A stretch of 34,223 bases of DNA, taken from positions 12,020-46,242 of the forward strand of contig MHHP01000015.1 in the NCBI GenBank assembly GCA_001817055.1, written 5' to 3'. Position 1 is the first letter of the stretch. The number at the start of each line of letters is the position of its first letter. Of this stretch, positions 1 to 8,890 are shown in pieces. The DNA comes from Candidatus Andersenbacteria bacterium RIFCSPHIGHO2_02_FULL_45_11. Lineage in GTDB: Bacteria; Patescibacteriota; Andersenbacteria; UBA10190. Position numbers and translations under genes: made by a program. Below the pieces are notes generated by a model. It searched no databases. It was not told where the DNA came from and saw only the letters and a list, made by a program, of their open reading frames with translations.

Positions 1-1
1 A

Positions 2-1786
2 GAACTGCTGCGCGTAATGCAACGTCTGGGTGTGCCAGCCCGTTTAGAGGCAGGTGAGAACGTGTTTGATACTATCTGCATTCAACAAATGCTGCTATTG
101 CTTGCATATCTTGCGGATATGAAGCGGGAAGATATGTTGGCGGAGATTTTGCAATTTGATTGGCTCGCCATTCCCGCTCTTGATGTGCTGAAGGTGATTA
201 CGCATGCGGGTACTCATCATGAAAAGCTTCTGAATATGATTGGCGATGAAGTAGCGCTTACGGAAGTGGGTGTGAGTAATCCACTCCTCTTTATTTCTCT
301 GAAAGAAAACCTGGCACGGTGGAAGCACGACGCGGCGAATGTAACGTTGCAAGATTTTCTGCATCAGATATTTTCAGAATCCGGCTGGCTTGAGTATATT
401 TTGAAACAAGGAGACAAGCTGTCGTGCTTACAGAAAATGACGAGGCTTTTACAAGAAGCAAAGCAATTAAACGAGTCTAAGCATACTCTTACGATTACGG
501 AATTTATGCATCGGTTGCAGTTGCTTGCCGAACACGATGTGCCACTGGAAACGCAGGCATGGCAAACTGCACAAAATGCTGTGCATTTGATGACGGCGCA
601 CAAGGCAAAGGGGTTGGAGTTTGAACACGTAGTAATGACGCGGCTGAATAACAAGCACTGGGGGAATAATCCGGAGGTAGGCAAATTGCCCTTGCCGCAC
701 GGGTTTATTCGCCATGATTATATTGTTGCCGGAGAAAACAACGAAGATGAACGGCGCCTATTTTACGTTGCGTTAACCCGTGCAAAACAGACGCTATGGC
801 TCACCCGCGCAACGCATACTGCAACGGGAAGGCCTACGGTGCCATCATTATTTATGGCAGAGTTACCGTCTTCCTGTGTTTCCGTGCACGAACATATAGA
901 GGACGAAGCGCATATTGTGGAGCGTACGGTTACGGGGCTGGGGCCGCTACCGGCTGTACATCAAGACGATATTAGAGGATGGCTCAAGTTTTTACTCAAG
1001 GATCACGTGTTGAGCGTTACGCATATTAATAACTATTTGGAATGTCCGCGGAAGTTCTATATACGGAATGTACTGCGTGTGCCTACGGTGCGCACGCCTC
1101 ACCAAGCGTTAGGATCGGCCGTGCATGGAGCACTCGAATCTTTTTTTGTGGAATATGAACGAAGCAATGCAGTGCCATCTGTTGATGTGCTGACAGTTGC
1201 GTTTGATCGTTTTTTGCAACGTGAAGTGTTAACGCCGGAACAATCCCAGCATGCGCTCGATGTAGGGCGGGGCATCCTTGAAGAATATTATGCGCAGTAC
1301 CGCAATAGCTTTGCTCGTGATACAAAGCGGGAGTATAACTTTAGCAGCCATGGCATTACAGTAGATGGCATTCCGATTACGGGGCTGATTGATAAAATAG
1401 AGCTACTTGATGCATCTGATAAGCAAAAAAATGGCCTATGGCGCGAAGGTGCTGCTGTGAATATTGTAGACTACAAAACCGGCAGGCCAGAAAATGGACT
1501 CAAGAAAATTTCAAAAGGCGGAGACTATTACCGTCAGCTCGTGTTTTATAAACTGCTGTGCGACACGTCTCCGCGGTTTCCGTTCACATTTGCAACTGCA
1601 GAAATTGATTTTGTGCAAAAAAACGACAAGGGTGTCTTCATCAAAAAACAACTAACGATATCGGACGAGGAAGTTGCTGTATTGCGGCAAGAAATCAAAG
1701 ACGTATGGAGCAATATTCAAAACCTCGCATTTTTTGAAGACGGCGCCGGTTGTGGCAAATCTGATTGTGAGTACTGCGCGCACTAA
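2..1786 (+). CDS. UvrD/PcrA-like helicase with C-terminal PD-(D/E)XK Fe-S nuclease (5' partial)
   Basis: This is the 3' part of a superfamily 1 DNA helicase fused to a RecB-type nuclease; the reading frame is open to the left edge, so the N-terminal ATPase half lies outside. Helicase motif V (AHKAKGLEFEHVV) and motif VI (DERRLFYVALTRAKQ) are visible near residues 190-255. The nuclease domain follows: a first cluster cysteine in LECPRKFY, motif I GSAVHGALE, the catalytic core GLIDKIEL...VDYKTG, and the YRQLVFY helix. It ends with the C-x4-C-x2-C cysteines CGKSDCEYC, which with the upstream Cys fit the 4Fe-4S staple of AddB-like nucleases. By family it should act in double-strand break processing. 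No AddA/RecC partner is visible. The next gene starts 2 nt after the stop, so they are probably co-transcribed. Confidence 0.9.
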   Translation, partial: ELLRVMQRLGVPARLEAGENVFDTICIQQMLLLLAYLADMKREDMLAEILQFDWLAIPALDVLKVITHAGTHHEKLLNMIGDEVALTEVGVSNPLLFISLKENLARWKHDAANVTLQDFLHQIFSESGWLEYILKQGDKLSCLQKMTRLLQEAKQLNESKHTLTITEFMHRLQLLAEHDVPLETQAWQTAQNAVHLMTAHKAKGLEFEHVVMTRLNNKHWGNNPEVGKLPLPHGFIRHDYIVAGENNEDERRLFYVALTRAKQTLWLTRATHTATGRPTVPSLFMAELPSSCVSVHEHIEDEAHIVERTVTGLGPLPAVHQDDIRGWLKFLLKDHVLSVTHINNYLECPRKFYIRNVLRVPTVRTPHQALGSAVHGALESFFVEYERSNAVPSVDVLTVAFDRFLQREVLTPEQSQHALDVGRGILEEYYAQYRNSFARDTKREYNFSSHGITVDGIPITGLIDKIELLDASDKQKNGLWREGAAVNIVDYKTGRPENGLKKISKGGDYYRQLVFYKLLCDTSPRFPFTFATAEIDFVQKNDKGVFIKKQLTISDEEVAVLRQEIKDVWSNIQNLAFFEDGAGCGKSDCEYCAH

Positions 1787-1788
1787 CT

Positions 1789-2337
1789 ATGTTTGATGTT
1801 ATTTGTGACCGAGATGGGGTTTTGAATGTAGATGTGGGATATGCTCATCGCATTGAAGATTTTGCTATTCCCGAAGGCGCTGTTGCAGGGCTTACGATAC
1901 TGCGAGATGCAGGAGCAAGGTTCTTCATTGTGACGGGCCAGTCTGGAATTGCACGAAGAATGTACGCCGAAGAGCAGATGCACGCGTTTAATCGGCATTT
2001 GCAGGAACAATATCGGCAGCATGGAATTGAATTTGCGGCTATCGCATTTTGTCCCCACTATCCTGCAGTTTCGGATTGCACATGTCGCAAACCAAAAACG
2101 GGCATGCTAGATCAGATTGAAGCCATGATTGGGCCGATTGATTGGGATTCTGCATGGGGTATTGGCGATAAGCACTCAGATTCTGAAATGATACTATCGA
2201 AAGGCGGACGTGCAGTGCTATTACCCGATACAAGGTATTGGAGTGAGAATGATCCAAAACTAGCGTCTCTTCTGAACAATCCGCGACACTTTGTTGCAAA
2301 CAATGTGCTGGAAGCTGCCCATTGTATTATCCCGTAA
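1789..2337 (+). CDS. HAD-IIIA phosphatase, GmhB-like (heptose bisphosphate phosphatase family)
   Basis: The 182-residue protein carries the HAD nucleophile motif CDRDGVLN (Asp7 and Asp9 as nucleophile and acid/base), motif II in VTGQSGIAR, and motif IV in GIGDKHSDSE. The Zn-binding loop typical of D-glycero-D-manno-heptose 1,7-bisphosphate phosphatase is present as CPH...CTCRKPKTGM. GmhB normally has TNQSG; here the Asn is Gly. In GmhB the product feeds ADP- or GDP-heptose synthesis, but no heptose kinase or isomerase is in the window, so the sugar-phosphate substrate is open; histidinol-phosphate phosphatase is a related alternative. It starts 2 nt after the helicase stop and its last 11 nt overlap the 3' end of the convergent oxidase gene. 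Confidence 0.85.
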   Translation: MFDVICDRDGVLNVDVGYAHRIEDFAIPEGAVAGLTILRDAGARFFIVTGQSGIARRMYAEEQMHAFNRHLQEQYRQHGIEFAAIAFCPHYPAVSDCTCRKPKTGMLDQIEAMIGPIDWDSAWGIGDKHSDSEMILSKGGRAVLLPDTRYWSENDPKLASLLNNPRHFVANNVLEAAHCIIP

Positions 2338-3922
2338 TGTGCCGCTGTGCCCACTGCCAATCGGCATGCACTTTTTTGCCGGGGTTAAAGATACCCTTTG
2401 GGTCGAAGATATGTTTTGTTTGTTCGAATACCGTCATTATTTCTGGGCCAAACATTTGAGGGAGTGCATGGCTTCGAATTAAGCCATCGTTGTGTTCGGC
2501 CGTAGATGAGCCATGGTACTGGAATACGAGATTGTGAACTTCTTGCATGACGTTCGGAATTTTATCTCGCTGTCGACGGTCTTTGAGATTCATGAGTGGA
2601 ATAATATGGAAGTTGCCGTCGCCAGCATGGCCCGCAATAGTATAGTTTAATTTGTGCCTCTCTAAAATACCTGCCAGTTTCGGTAAAAACTCGGGGAGAT
2701 GTTGGGGCAGAACGATAAAATCATCAATAAACGGAGCCGGCTTTTTTTCTTCATGGGCATGCCGAAGCAGGTTAAAGCTCTCTCGCCGTATGTGCCAGTA
2801 TTTTTCTCGGTCTTTGGCATTGCGCGCAATGCGGGAGCGAAGTGAATATTTTTCGAGCGCAGCCCGAGCTGCACGCAGCCGAGATGTAACTTCTCCCTGT
2901 GCACTGCCGGTGAATTCTGCAATAAGAACGAGTTTTGGTATGCCACCAATTAGGAGCATTCGAAATTCTGGTAAGAATTGGATTGCAAGGGAAGGGCTCC
3001 GAGGCATGATTTTGGTTGCCAGGAATAATGTGTGATCATCGTACGATTCTATGCTTTCTGGGCGATATTTTTTCAGGTCGTTAATGATGTCTCCAAGCCG
3101 TGCAAGGTCATCAAGGAATACGATGAGCATTTCTGCATGCTGCTGAGGCTGTATTAGGCGGAACGTAATATTCGTAGTAATCCCCAGTGTGCCCTGGGAT
3201 CCGCAAAAAAGCTTCGTAAGATCAAACCGCTTTCTATCCCATACATCCCATAATGCATATCCTGCTGAATTTTTAGAAACCTTAGGCCTTGCGGCATGAA
3301 TTACTTTGTAGTTTTTTTCCAACAGATCATATGTGGCTCGATATGCCTTTCCTAAGAATGTTTTTTCTTGCATTGCTTCTTTGAGCTCCGGTAGAGAGAG
3401 TGGGCGCAGTTCATATTCTTGTGCGTCTGCTAGTACCACACGGAGCGACTCAATATACTTCTCTGTTTTGCCGTATTGTAAATTTTTTTCTCCTCCCGCG
3501 TTATTATTCACCATACCACCTACGGTGCAGATGTTTTTTGATGCTGGGTACGATGGCATTAAAAGATTTTTTGCTGATGTTTTCTTTTCCATATCCTTAT
3601 AAAACGCACCAGGTTCAATCTCAAGCGAGTTTCCGTGAATTTCTCCTATCCTATTAATATGGGAGGCCATATCTACTACAACAGAATCTGTAAGCGCTCC
3701 GCCAGACATATCTGTGCCACCGCTTCGCACGGTGAGGGAGATGCCATCATTGCGTGTCGCGTATTTCACGATTGCTTGTACATCGTCAATGTTTAACGGA
3801 TGCACAACCGCCTTTGGGCGTACGGAAAAAATACTGGCATCGCGGCTTGCGTGTGTGAGCGATGCATCGTCCACGTCTACTTCTCCGTGGACGAGAGGTT
3901 GAAGGTCTTGTTTAATCGACAT
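2327..3922 (-). CDS. FAD-linked oxidase, GlcD / D-lactate dehydrogenase-like
   Basis: A 531-residue flavoprotein of the FAD_binding_4 plus FAD-oxidase_C family, which oxidises 2-hydroxy acids such as glycolate or D-lactate. The FAD-binding half shows VRSGGTDMSGGA and PASKNICTVGGMVNNNAGG; the C-terminal half shows HAGDGNFHI, AEHNDGL and the terminal GIFNPGKKV signature. No C-terminal Fe-S domain is attached. The ORF track extends it to 4063, but that extension reads through the hairpin-repeat array. I chose the ATG at 3922 (MSIKQDL) because a TGcTATACT extended -10 box ends 7 nt upstream, the same geometry as at other starts here, predicting a leaderless mRNA. It is a single-gene unit divergent from the cupredoxin gene. 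The physiological substrate and electron acceptor are unknown. Confidence 0.88.
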   Translation of the reverse strand: MSIKQDLQPLVHGEVDVDDASLTHASRDASIFSVRPKAVVHPLNIDDVQAIVKYATRNDGISLTVRSGGTDMSGGALTDSVVVDMASHINRIGEIHGNSLEIEPGAFYKDMEKKTSAKNLLMPSYPASKNICTVGGMVNNNAGGEKNLQYGKTEKYIESLRVVLADAQEYELRPLSLPELKEAMQEKTFLGKAYRATYDLLEKNYKVIHAARPKVSKNSAGYALWDVWDRKRFDLTKLFCGSQGTLGITTNITFRLIQPQQHAEMLIVFLDDLARLGDIINDLKKYRPESIESYDDHTLFLATKIMPRSPSLAIQFLPEFRMLLIGGIPKLVLIAEFTGSAQGEVTSRLRAARAALEKYSLRSRIARNAKDREKYWHIRRESFNLLRHAHEEKKPAPFIDDFIVLPQHLPEFLPKLAGILERHKLNYTIAGHAGDGNFHIIPLMNLKDRRQRDKIPNVMQEVHNLVFQYHGSSTAEHNDGLIRSHALPQMFGPEIMTVFEQTKHIFDPKGIFNPGKKVHADWQWAQRHITG

Positions 3923-3929
3923 TGCGTAA

Positions 3930-3938
3930 AGTATAGCA
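3930..3938 (-). promoter_or_regulatory. Extended -10 promoter, leaderless, for FAD oxidase
   Basis: On the minus strand the sequence reads TGC-TATACT, then 7 nt, then ATG at 3922. A start point 7-8 nt after the -10 box would fall on the start codon. No convincing -35 box is seen, which the TGn extension would compensate. Confidence 0.6.
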
Positions 3939-3950
3939 CGTCGCGAACGC

Positions 3951-4097
3951 GCTCCCTTCTCCCGTTTTGGGAGAAGGTTAGCTCCGCCTTTGAGCGGAGC
4001 GCGGATGAGGGGAACGTAGTCGCAACGTCGACCCCTCACCCCCTTGCCTAACAACGTAGGCAAGGCACCCTCTCCCAGAATTGGGAGAGGGGAACGT
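3951..4097. repeat. Array of short palindromes (hairpin repeat element)
   Basis: Five successive inverted repeats fill the divergent intergenic region: CTTCTCCC/GGGAGAAG, GCTCCGC/GCGGAGC, GATGAGGGG/CCCCTCA, TTGCCT/AGGCAA and CCCTCTCCC/GGGAGAGGG. Parts resemble the second array near 25802-25891 (CTTCTCC, GGATGAGG words), so both look like members of one dispersed non-coding repeat family. There is no T-tract, so it is not a simple terminator. Confidence 0.7.
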
Positions 4098-4120
4098 TTG
4101 TTCTGTGGAATCTATTGAGT

Positions 4121-4126
4121 TATGAT
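4121..4126 (+). promoter_or_regulatory. -10 box TATGAT, leaderless promoter of cupredoxin gene
   Basis: TATGAT is followed by 6 nt and the ATG at 4133. A weak -35 candidate TTGTTC lies 17 nt upstream (4098-4103). GGAGG lies only 1 nt from the ATG, too close for a working SD, which favours leaderless initiation. Confidence 0.5.
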
Positions 4127-4132
4127 GGAGGT

Positions 4133-4609
4133 ATGAAAAACTCACTCTCTATAATAGGCGGAATTATTATTATCGTTGCAGTTGCATGGTTTGCCATGCG
4201 AGGGGATAGCGACGATGCTATCGTACCTGCGCCCACAGCAACACCAACTGTTGCACCGTCTGTAGGCGGACTTATTCAATTAGCGCCAACAGATATTCCG
4301 GCAGTTTCTCCATCGCCTGAAGCGTCTGTTGCGCCGGCGGCTGTTACGGTTTCAATCGATGACGAAGGATTTACACCGGCAACAGTGACAGTAAAAGCTG
4401 GAACAACGGTTACATTTGTTAATAACGGACAGGCACTTCACTGGCCAGCGTCTAACCCGCATCCAATCCATACCGGCCTTTCCGGATTCGATGCACGCAA
4501 AGGCTTGGCAACAGGTGAAACATTTTCGTTCACGTTCACAAAAGCCGGCACGTTCGGCATGCATGATCATTTAAATACAGCCCTCGTAGGTACAATCGTC
4601 GTACAATAA
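4133..4609 (+). CDS. Membrane-anchored cupredoxin-fold protein lacking cysteine
   Basis: The 158-residue protein has an N-terminal hydrophobic anchor (residues about 5-22), a Pro/Thr/Ala-rich linker (about 30-70) and a C-terminal cupredoxin-like domain (about 71-158), so it should face the outside. The fold is indicated by FTPATVTVKAGTTVTFVNNG and the closing AGTFGMHDHLNTALVGTIVV region. Candidate metal ligands are His103, His110 and His113, and His144 and His146 in the HDH motif. The usual type 1 copper Cys is absent; there is no Cys anywhere in the protein. A red or colourless copper site, or loss of metal, is therefore likely. I chose the ATG at 4133 rather than the upstream TTG at 4115 because of the -10 box placed 6 nt before it. 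Electron partner unknown. Confidence 0.8.
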   Translation: MKNSLSIIGGIIIIVAVAWFAMRGDSDDAIVPAPTATPTVAPSVGGLIQLAPTDIPAVSPSPEASVAPAAVTVSIDDEGFTPATVTVKAGTTVTFVNNGQALHWPASNPHPIHTGLSGFDARKGLATGETFSFTFTKAGTFGMHDHLNTALVGTIVVQ

Positions 4610-4618
4610 AATCGTTTC

Positions 4619-4627
4619 TGCTATACT
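4619..4627 (+). promoter_or_regulatory. Extended -10 promoter (TGcTATACT) of the pilB operon, leaderless
   Basis: TGC-TATACT ends 7 nt before the ATG at 4635. The predicted start point is on or next to the A of the ATG. No strong -35 is seen. This would drive pilB, pilC and the following overlapping prepilin genes. Confidence 0.6.
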
Positions 4628-4634
4628 GAAGGGC

Positions 4635-6365
4635 ATGGTTGATCGCATCAGCGAAACTATCCTTCAAACATTAGTTGCATCGGGCGAACTTGCGCTTGCT
4701 GATAGTACTGCAGTCCGCGAGCAAATCGATACAGGGAAGGGCGCAATTTATTCATTGCTTGTTACGGGAAGTAAGGTAACGGAGGAGCAATATACTAAAG
4801 CATATGCTGCCGCGCTTGGCATGCCATATATTGATGTGCGCGATAAGCAGATTGAATCCAAGGTTCTCGATATTATTCCTGAATCAACTGCACGCGAACA
4901 TATGATTATTGCCTATGAGCAGACGGATGAAGTGGTGAAGCTTGCCATGGCAAACCCCAACGATCGGCAGATTGTGGAGTTTATTCACAAGAAGGTGGAT
5001 AAGCCGGTAGAGGTTGCGCTTGCAAGTGTTACCAGTATCCGCGAAACACTGGCGAAATATGAAGGAACTCTGGAGGCAGATTTGCAACAAGTTATAGATG
5101 AAGCGAAGAAGGCGAATGAGGAAGGAAAAGATTTGTCGAAGGCTGCAGAGGATTTGCCGATCATTAAGATCGCCGACTCTATTTTGAGGCATGCAATTTT
5201 AAAGGGCTCGTCTGATATTCACATTGAACCTACGGAAGAAAAAGTGGTGGTGCGGTACCGGATCGACGGAATTTTGCACGATATGATGGTGTTGCCGAAG
5301 ACCGTGCTTGCGGGCGTTGTAGCGCGTATAAAAATATTGAGTAATTTAAAGATTGACGAACACAGGTTGCCACAAGATGGCCGATTTAAATTAGAGAGCG
5401 ATGACTATAATGTCGCATTTCGTGTTTCTACGTTACCCGTGTTTGATGGAGAAAAGATTGTCATGCGTTTGTTGGACGAATCGGGTAAGGGGGTGAGCTT
5501 AGATAATGTGGGCATGGACGAGAAAAGCTTGAAGATGTTCCGTGACAATATTGCAAAGCCAAATGGGATGATACTCGTTACGGGGCCTACCGGATCTGGT
5601 AAAACAACCACGCTATATTCTGCAATGCGGGAGTTAAATACTTCGGAAGTAAATATTAGTACAATTGAAGACCCTATTGAATATCGCATGCAGCGAGTGA
5701 ATCAAACGCAAGTGCAGCCGAAAATTGGACTTACATTTTCTAATGGATTGCGGGCGCTGGTGCGGCAAGATCCGGATATTATTATGGTAGGTGAAATCCG
5801 TGACGAAGAAACTGCGTCGCTTGCCGTGAACGCAGCACTTACCGGGCACTTGGTACTGTCGACGTTGCATACAAATAGCGCCGCAGGCGCGGTGCCGCGG
5901 CTTATGGATATGAAGGTGGAGCCGTTCTTAATTGCGTCTACGTTGAACCTGGTGATGGCACAGCGCTTGGTACGTAAGCTTTGTGAATCGTGTCGTACTC
6001 AAGTACCGATTGACCAGGCAATGATGGACAGTATTGCGGATATTGTGAAGCTTGATCGGATGCTTGAAGTGCTCAAGCAGCAGGAGGTTATTGCAAAAGA
6101 TGCAGATTGGAAAGGCGTGCAAATGTTTGCTGCGCCCGGGTGTATAAAGTGTCATAATGGGTACAAAGGAAGAATGGGAATTTATGAAATGTTTGAGATG
6201 ACTCCTAGCATGCAACGGCTGTTATCTGCTACTATTACCACAGACGCGCTTGAAACTGCTGCAAAGAAAGAGCAGGGGATGGTAACGATGCTTGAGGATG
6301 GAGTGGTAAAAGTTGTGCGTGGGCTTACGAACATAGAAGAAGTTCTTCGAGTAGCAAAAGAATAA
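4635..6365 (+). CDS. pilB: Type IV pilus assembly ATPase PilB (GspE family)
   Basis: The cytoplasmic hexameric motor ATPase that powers pilus extension. The 576-residue protein has an MshEN-like N-terminal domain (about 1-145), then the secretion ATPase core. Walker A is GPTGSGKTT (317-325), the Asp box is IEDPIEY (345-350), Walker B is DPDIIMVGEIRDEE (about 379-392), and the His box is LTGHLVLSTLHTN (402-414). Four cysteines in two CxxC pairs (450/453 and 503/506) form the Zn-binding module typical of PilB/GspE rather than PilT. The stop is 1 nt from the start of pilC. No PilT retraction ATPase is in the window. Confidence 0.96.
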   Translation: MVDRISETILQTLVASGELALADSTAVREQIDTGKGAIYSLLVTGSKVTEEQYTKAYAAALGMPYIDVRDKQIESKVLDIIPESTAREHMIIAYEQTDEVVKLAMANPNDRQIVEFIHKKVDKPVEVALASVTSIRETLAKYEGTLEADLQQVIDEAKKANEEGKDLSKAAEDLPIIKIADSILRHAILKGSSDIHIEPTEEKVVVRYRIDGILHDMMVLPKTVLAGVVARIKILSNLKIDEHRLPQDGRFKLESDDYNVAFRVSTLPVFDGEKIVMRLLDESGKGVSLDNVGMDEKSLKMFRDNIAKPNGMILVTGPTGSGKTTTLYSAMRELNTSEVNISTIEDPIEYRMQRVNQTQVQPKIGLTFSNGLRALVRQDPDIIMVGEIRDEETASLAVNAALTGHLVLSTLHTNSAAGAVPRLMDMKVEPFLIASTLNLVMAQRLVRKLCESCRTQVPIDQAMMDSIADIVKLDRMLEVLKQQEVIAKDADWKGVQMFAAPGCIKCHNGYKGRMGIYEMFEMTPSMQRLLSATITTDALETAAKKEQGMVTMLEDGVVKVVRGLTNIEEVLRVAKE

Positions 6366-6366
6366 T

Positions 6367-7581
6367 ATGCCAACATATACATTTACAGGAAGGAACGAAC
6401 AGACAGGCGCACTTGTTACGGGTACGCGTGAAGTGGCATCGCATGCCGTGTTGGGGCAAGACTTGTTAGGCGAAGGCGTGTTGCTTACATCGTTTGAAGC
6501 GAAAAAGGAGCGTAATCATGCGTCGGTTATGAGTTTTTTTGTATCGCGAGTACCCGTACTGGAACGGGTATTGTTTGCGCGATACTTTGCATTAATGTTG
6601 CGTGCGGGTCTTGATTTAAAAAGTTCTCTTGCAACACTTCAGAAACAAACAAAAAATGGTGCACTGTCTCACGCCATAACACAAGTGTACCAAGGAGTGG
6701 AGCGAGGGCAATCGCTTGCAGATAGTATGCGTCCGTATCCGTACGCCTTCCCTGATATGTTTGTAGGGTTTATTGGCGTAGGAGAAACAACAGGAAAGCT
6801 GCAAGAAACATTAGAAGTGTTGGCGGCTCAATTACAAAAGGAATTCGAATTGAAGCGCGCAGTTCGAGGTGGAATGTTGTATCCGATTGTTATTTTAGCT
6901 GCACTATTTGCAGTGGGGGTTGCTATGATGGTATTTGTTGTGCCTAAGCTGGTTGAGATTTTTGAAGGATTTGATGTTGAGTTGCCCCTCATGACACGCG
7001 TGTTAATCGGTACAAGTAAATTTTTATCGGAATATTGGTATGTGGTGCTTGTGCTTGTGCTCATTTGCGCAAGCGTTGCGTGGTGGCTGATGCGAATCCC
7101 CAAAGTAAAAAAAGCGGTGATGGGTGCATTACTATTGTTCCCTATTGTGGGCCCGATTATAAAAGATGTAAACGTTGCGCGATTTGCCCGGAACTTAAGT
7201 TCGCTCTTATCGAGCGGCGTTGCATTTGCCGAAGCACTTTCTATTTTGGGGAACAACACGCCACACCCTATATATGCGCAGGTGTTTCATGAAGCTGAGG
7301 GGTATGTAAAGCAAGGTAAATCCTTAAGTGAATTTTTTGGGAAACAAGAAAAATTGTTTCCGCCCCTTGTAGTGAATATTATGGGAGTTGGTGAGCAAAC
7401 CGGAGAACTGTCTGCGGTGCTTCAGGAAGTTGCTTCCTTTTACGAGGGAGAAGTTGATCAAACAATGAAAAACCTTACGTCTATTATGGAGCCTGTGCTT
7501 ATGATTGCCATCGGGCTTGCGGTAGGTGCGCTTGCAATCTCTGTGATCTCACCTATTTACGGACTTGTAAATGTTATCTAA
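6367..7581 (+). CDS. pilC: Type IV pilus inner-membrane platform protein PilC (GspF family)
   Basis: The integral membrane protein that couples PilB to pilin insertion. The 404 residues contain two T2SSF repeats (about 60-190 and 265-390); each has the RYFALMLRAGL / RFARNLSSLLSSGV opening and a VGVGE(T)TG(K/E)L motif (IGVGETTGKL and MGVGEQTGEL). Three membrane segments are clear: around 173-195, 222-240, and the C-terminal AIGLAVGALAISVISP. There is no SD in front of the ATG; translation is probably coupled to pilB. Its last 11 nt overlap the next prepilin gene. Confidence 0.95.
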   Translation: MPTYTFTGRNEQTGALVTGTREVASHAVLGQDLLGEGVLLTSFEAKKERNHASVMSFFVSRVPVLERVLFARYFALMLRAGLDLKSSLATLQKQTKNGALSHAITQVYQGVERGQSLADSMRPYPYAFPDMFVGFIGVGETTGKLQETLEVLAAQLQKEFELKRAVRGGMLYPIVILAALFAVGVAMMVFVVPKLVEIFEGFDVELPLMTRVLIGTSKFLSEYWYVVLVLVLICASVAWWLMRIPKVKKAVMGALLLFPIVGPIIKDVNVARFARNLSSLLSSGVAFAEALSILGNNTPHPIYAQVFHEAEGYVKQGKSLSEFFGKQEKLFPPLVVNIMGVGEQTGELSAVLQEVASFYEGEVDQTMKNLTSIMEPVLMIAIGLAVGALAISVISPIYGLVNVI

Positions 7582-8890
7582 AGGCTTCGGTATTCTCGAA
7601 GTAGTAATTACAACATTTGTTATTGGTGTTGTGGCGGTTGGGGTATTTTCGCTGATTACGCTTACGCTCAAATCTTCTCACGATGGTCAGCGGCGAATTA
7701 TTGCAACGGCACTTGCAAATGAAACAATGGAAAAGATTCGTAATTTGCCGTACGACAATGTGGGTACAGTTGGCGGGGTGCCTTCCGGGCCCATTGTGCA
7801 AAGTCAACAGGTTACTAGAAATGGCAGTGAGTATACTATTGCAACGGATATTCGGTACATTGATGATCCGTACGACGGTACGGCTGAGGGCAATCCCCCT
7901 GATGCGCTGAATACGGACTATAAACAAGCCCGCGTAGAAGTTTCGTGGCAATCAAATGTGTCTGCACGCCCCGTGTTATTAATCACACAGATTACACCCA
8001 AGGGTATTGAGGGGGGAAGTTCTTTAGGTACGCTTGTATTTCAAGCGTTGAATGCTGCAGGTGCCGGGGTAGCAGGGGCAACAGTTCATCTCTCAAACTC
8101 CGAAGTGAGTCCACTTGTCGACCTTACTACCGCAACAAACGACGAAGGAAGGGTTGTGATTCCTGGATTGCTCGCAGCAAGTGGCACGTACCAACTCACA
8201 GTTTCGAAAGCAGGGCATACTACAGAGCAAACATATACTCCTGCTGGTGTTTTTACCCCAGATACGGACCATTCCCATCTAACTGCAATTGCAGGGCAAG
8301 TGATAAATAAAACATTTTCACTTGATGCAGTAGCGTCTCTTGTAGTGCAAACGGTAGATGCGCTTACTAGTGCGCCTATCCCAGATGTTGCATATCGTAT
8401 AACAGGAACAAAAAAGATTGGTACCGATGAAAATGCGCAGCCGGTGTATGTGCTGGATGCAAATGATACAACGGATAGCAGTGGATCTCATGAGTATCAA
8501 AGTATGGTATGGGATTCGTATGCAATTTCGATAGACGGTACTGTTACTGGGTATGATATTGAAGATACAAGCCTGCCGTTGCCGCTCGTGATAAATCCGG
8601 GCGCAGAGGAAACGGTACTAATGAAGCTCGCTGCGCATACGCCGTTATCGTTGCATGTCACCGTTCTACCTTCCTCTCAAGAGCCAATCGAAAACGCATC
8701 GGTACATGTTACAAAAAGTGGATATGACGAAACGAAGCAAACAACTGTTAATGGGCAAGCGTTTTTTGCTGATATGCCTGAAAATTCTGAGTATACGATA
8801 ACGGTTGATGCGGCGGGCTATCAGCAATCAGTCCAACAAGTAACAGTCGATGGAACTGTGCGTACTCAAGTAACATTAGTAGCACTATGA
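7571..8890 (+). CDS. Large prepilin-like protein (PilV-type) with carboxypeptidase-regulatory-like repeats
   Basis: A 439-residue type IV prepilin-like protein. Its N-terminus KGFGILEVVITTFVIG has the Gly/Phe cleavage site, Glu at +5 and a hydrophobic helix, so a prepilin peptidase should process it. The following region matches the PilV pattern (ALANETMEKIRNLPYDNVGT). The C-terminal two-thirds looks like three tandem carboxypeptidase regulatory-like beta-sandwich domains (about 155-230, 250-340 and 352-439), each with the alternating GATVHLSN / YQLTVSKAGH type pattern. Such modules often make pilus tips adhesive. It overlaps pilC by 11 nt and the next gene by 4 nt (ATGA). Exact binding role unknown. 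Confidence 0.82.
   Translation: MLSKGFGILEVVITTFVIGVVAVGVFSLITLTLKSSHDGQRRIIATALANETMEKIRNLPYDNVGTVGGVPSGPIVQSQQVTRNGSEYTIATDIRYIDDPYDGTAEGNPPDALNTDYKQARVEVSWQSNVSARPVLLITQITPKGIEGGSSLGTLVFQALNAAGAGVAGATVHLSNSEVSPLVDLTTATNDEGRVVIPGLLAASGTYQLTVSKAGHTTEQTYTPAGVFTPDTDHSHLTAIAGQVINKTFSLDAVASLVVQTVDALTSAPIPDVAYRITGTKKIGTDENAQPVYVLDANDTTDSSGSHEYQSMVWDSYAISIDGTVTGYDIEDTSLPLPLVINPGAEETVLMKLAAHTPLSLHVTVLPSSQEPIENASVHVTKSGYDETKQTTVNGQAFFADMPENSEYTITVDAAGYQQSVQQVTVDGTVRTQVTLVAL

Noticed and set aside
364-684. Cys-rich minus-strand ORF inside the helicase gene
   Set aside because: Shadow of a strongly conserved coding frame; no SD or promoter.
3923-4063. N-terminal extension of the FAD oxidase in the ORF track
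   Set aside because: It translates the hairpin repeats and the promoter; family similarity starts after 3922 and the -10 box lies 7 nt before that ATG.
6828-7259. 143-aa minus-strand ORF in pilC
   Set aside because: Antisense shadow with low-complexity Ser/Thr/Asn composition.
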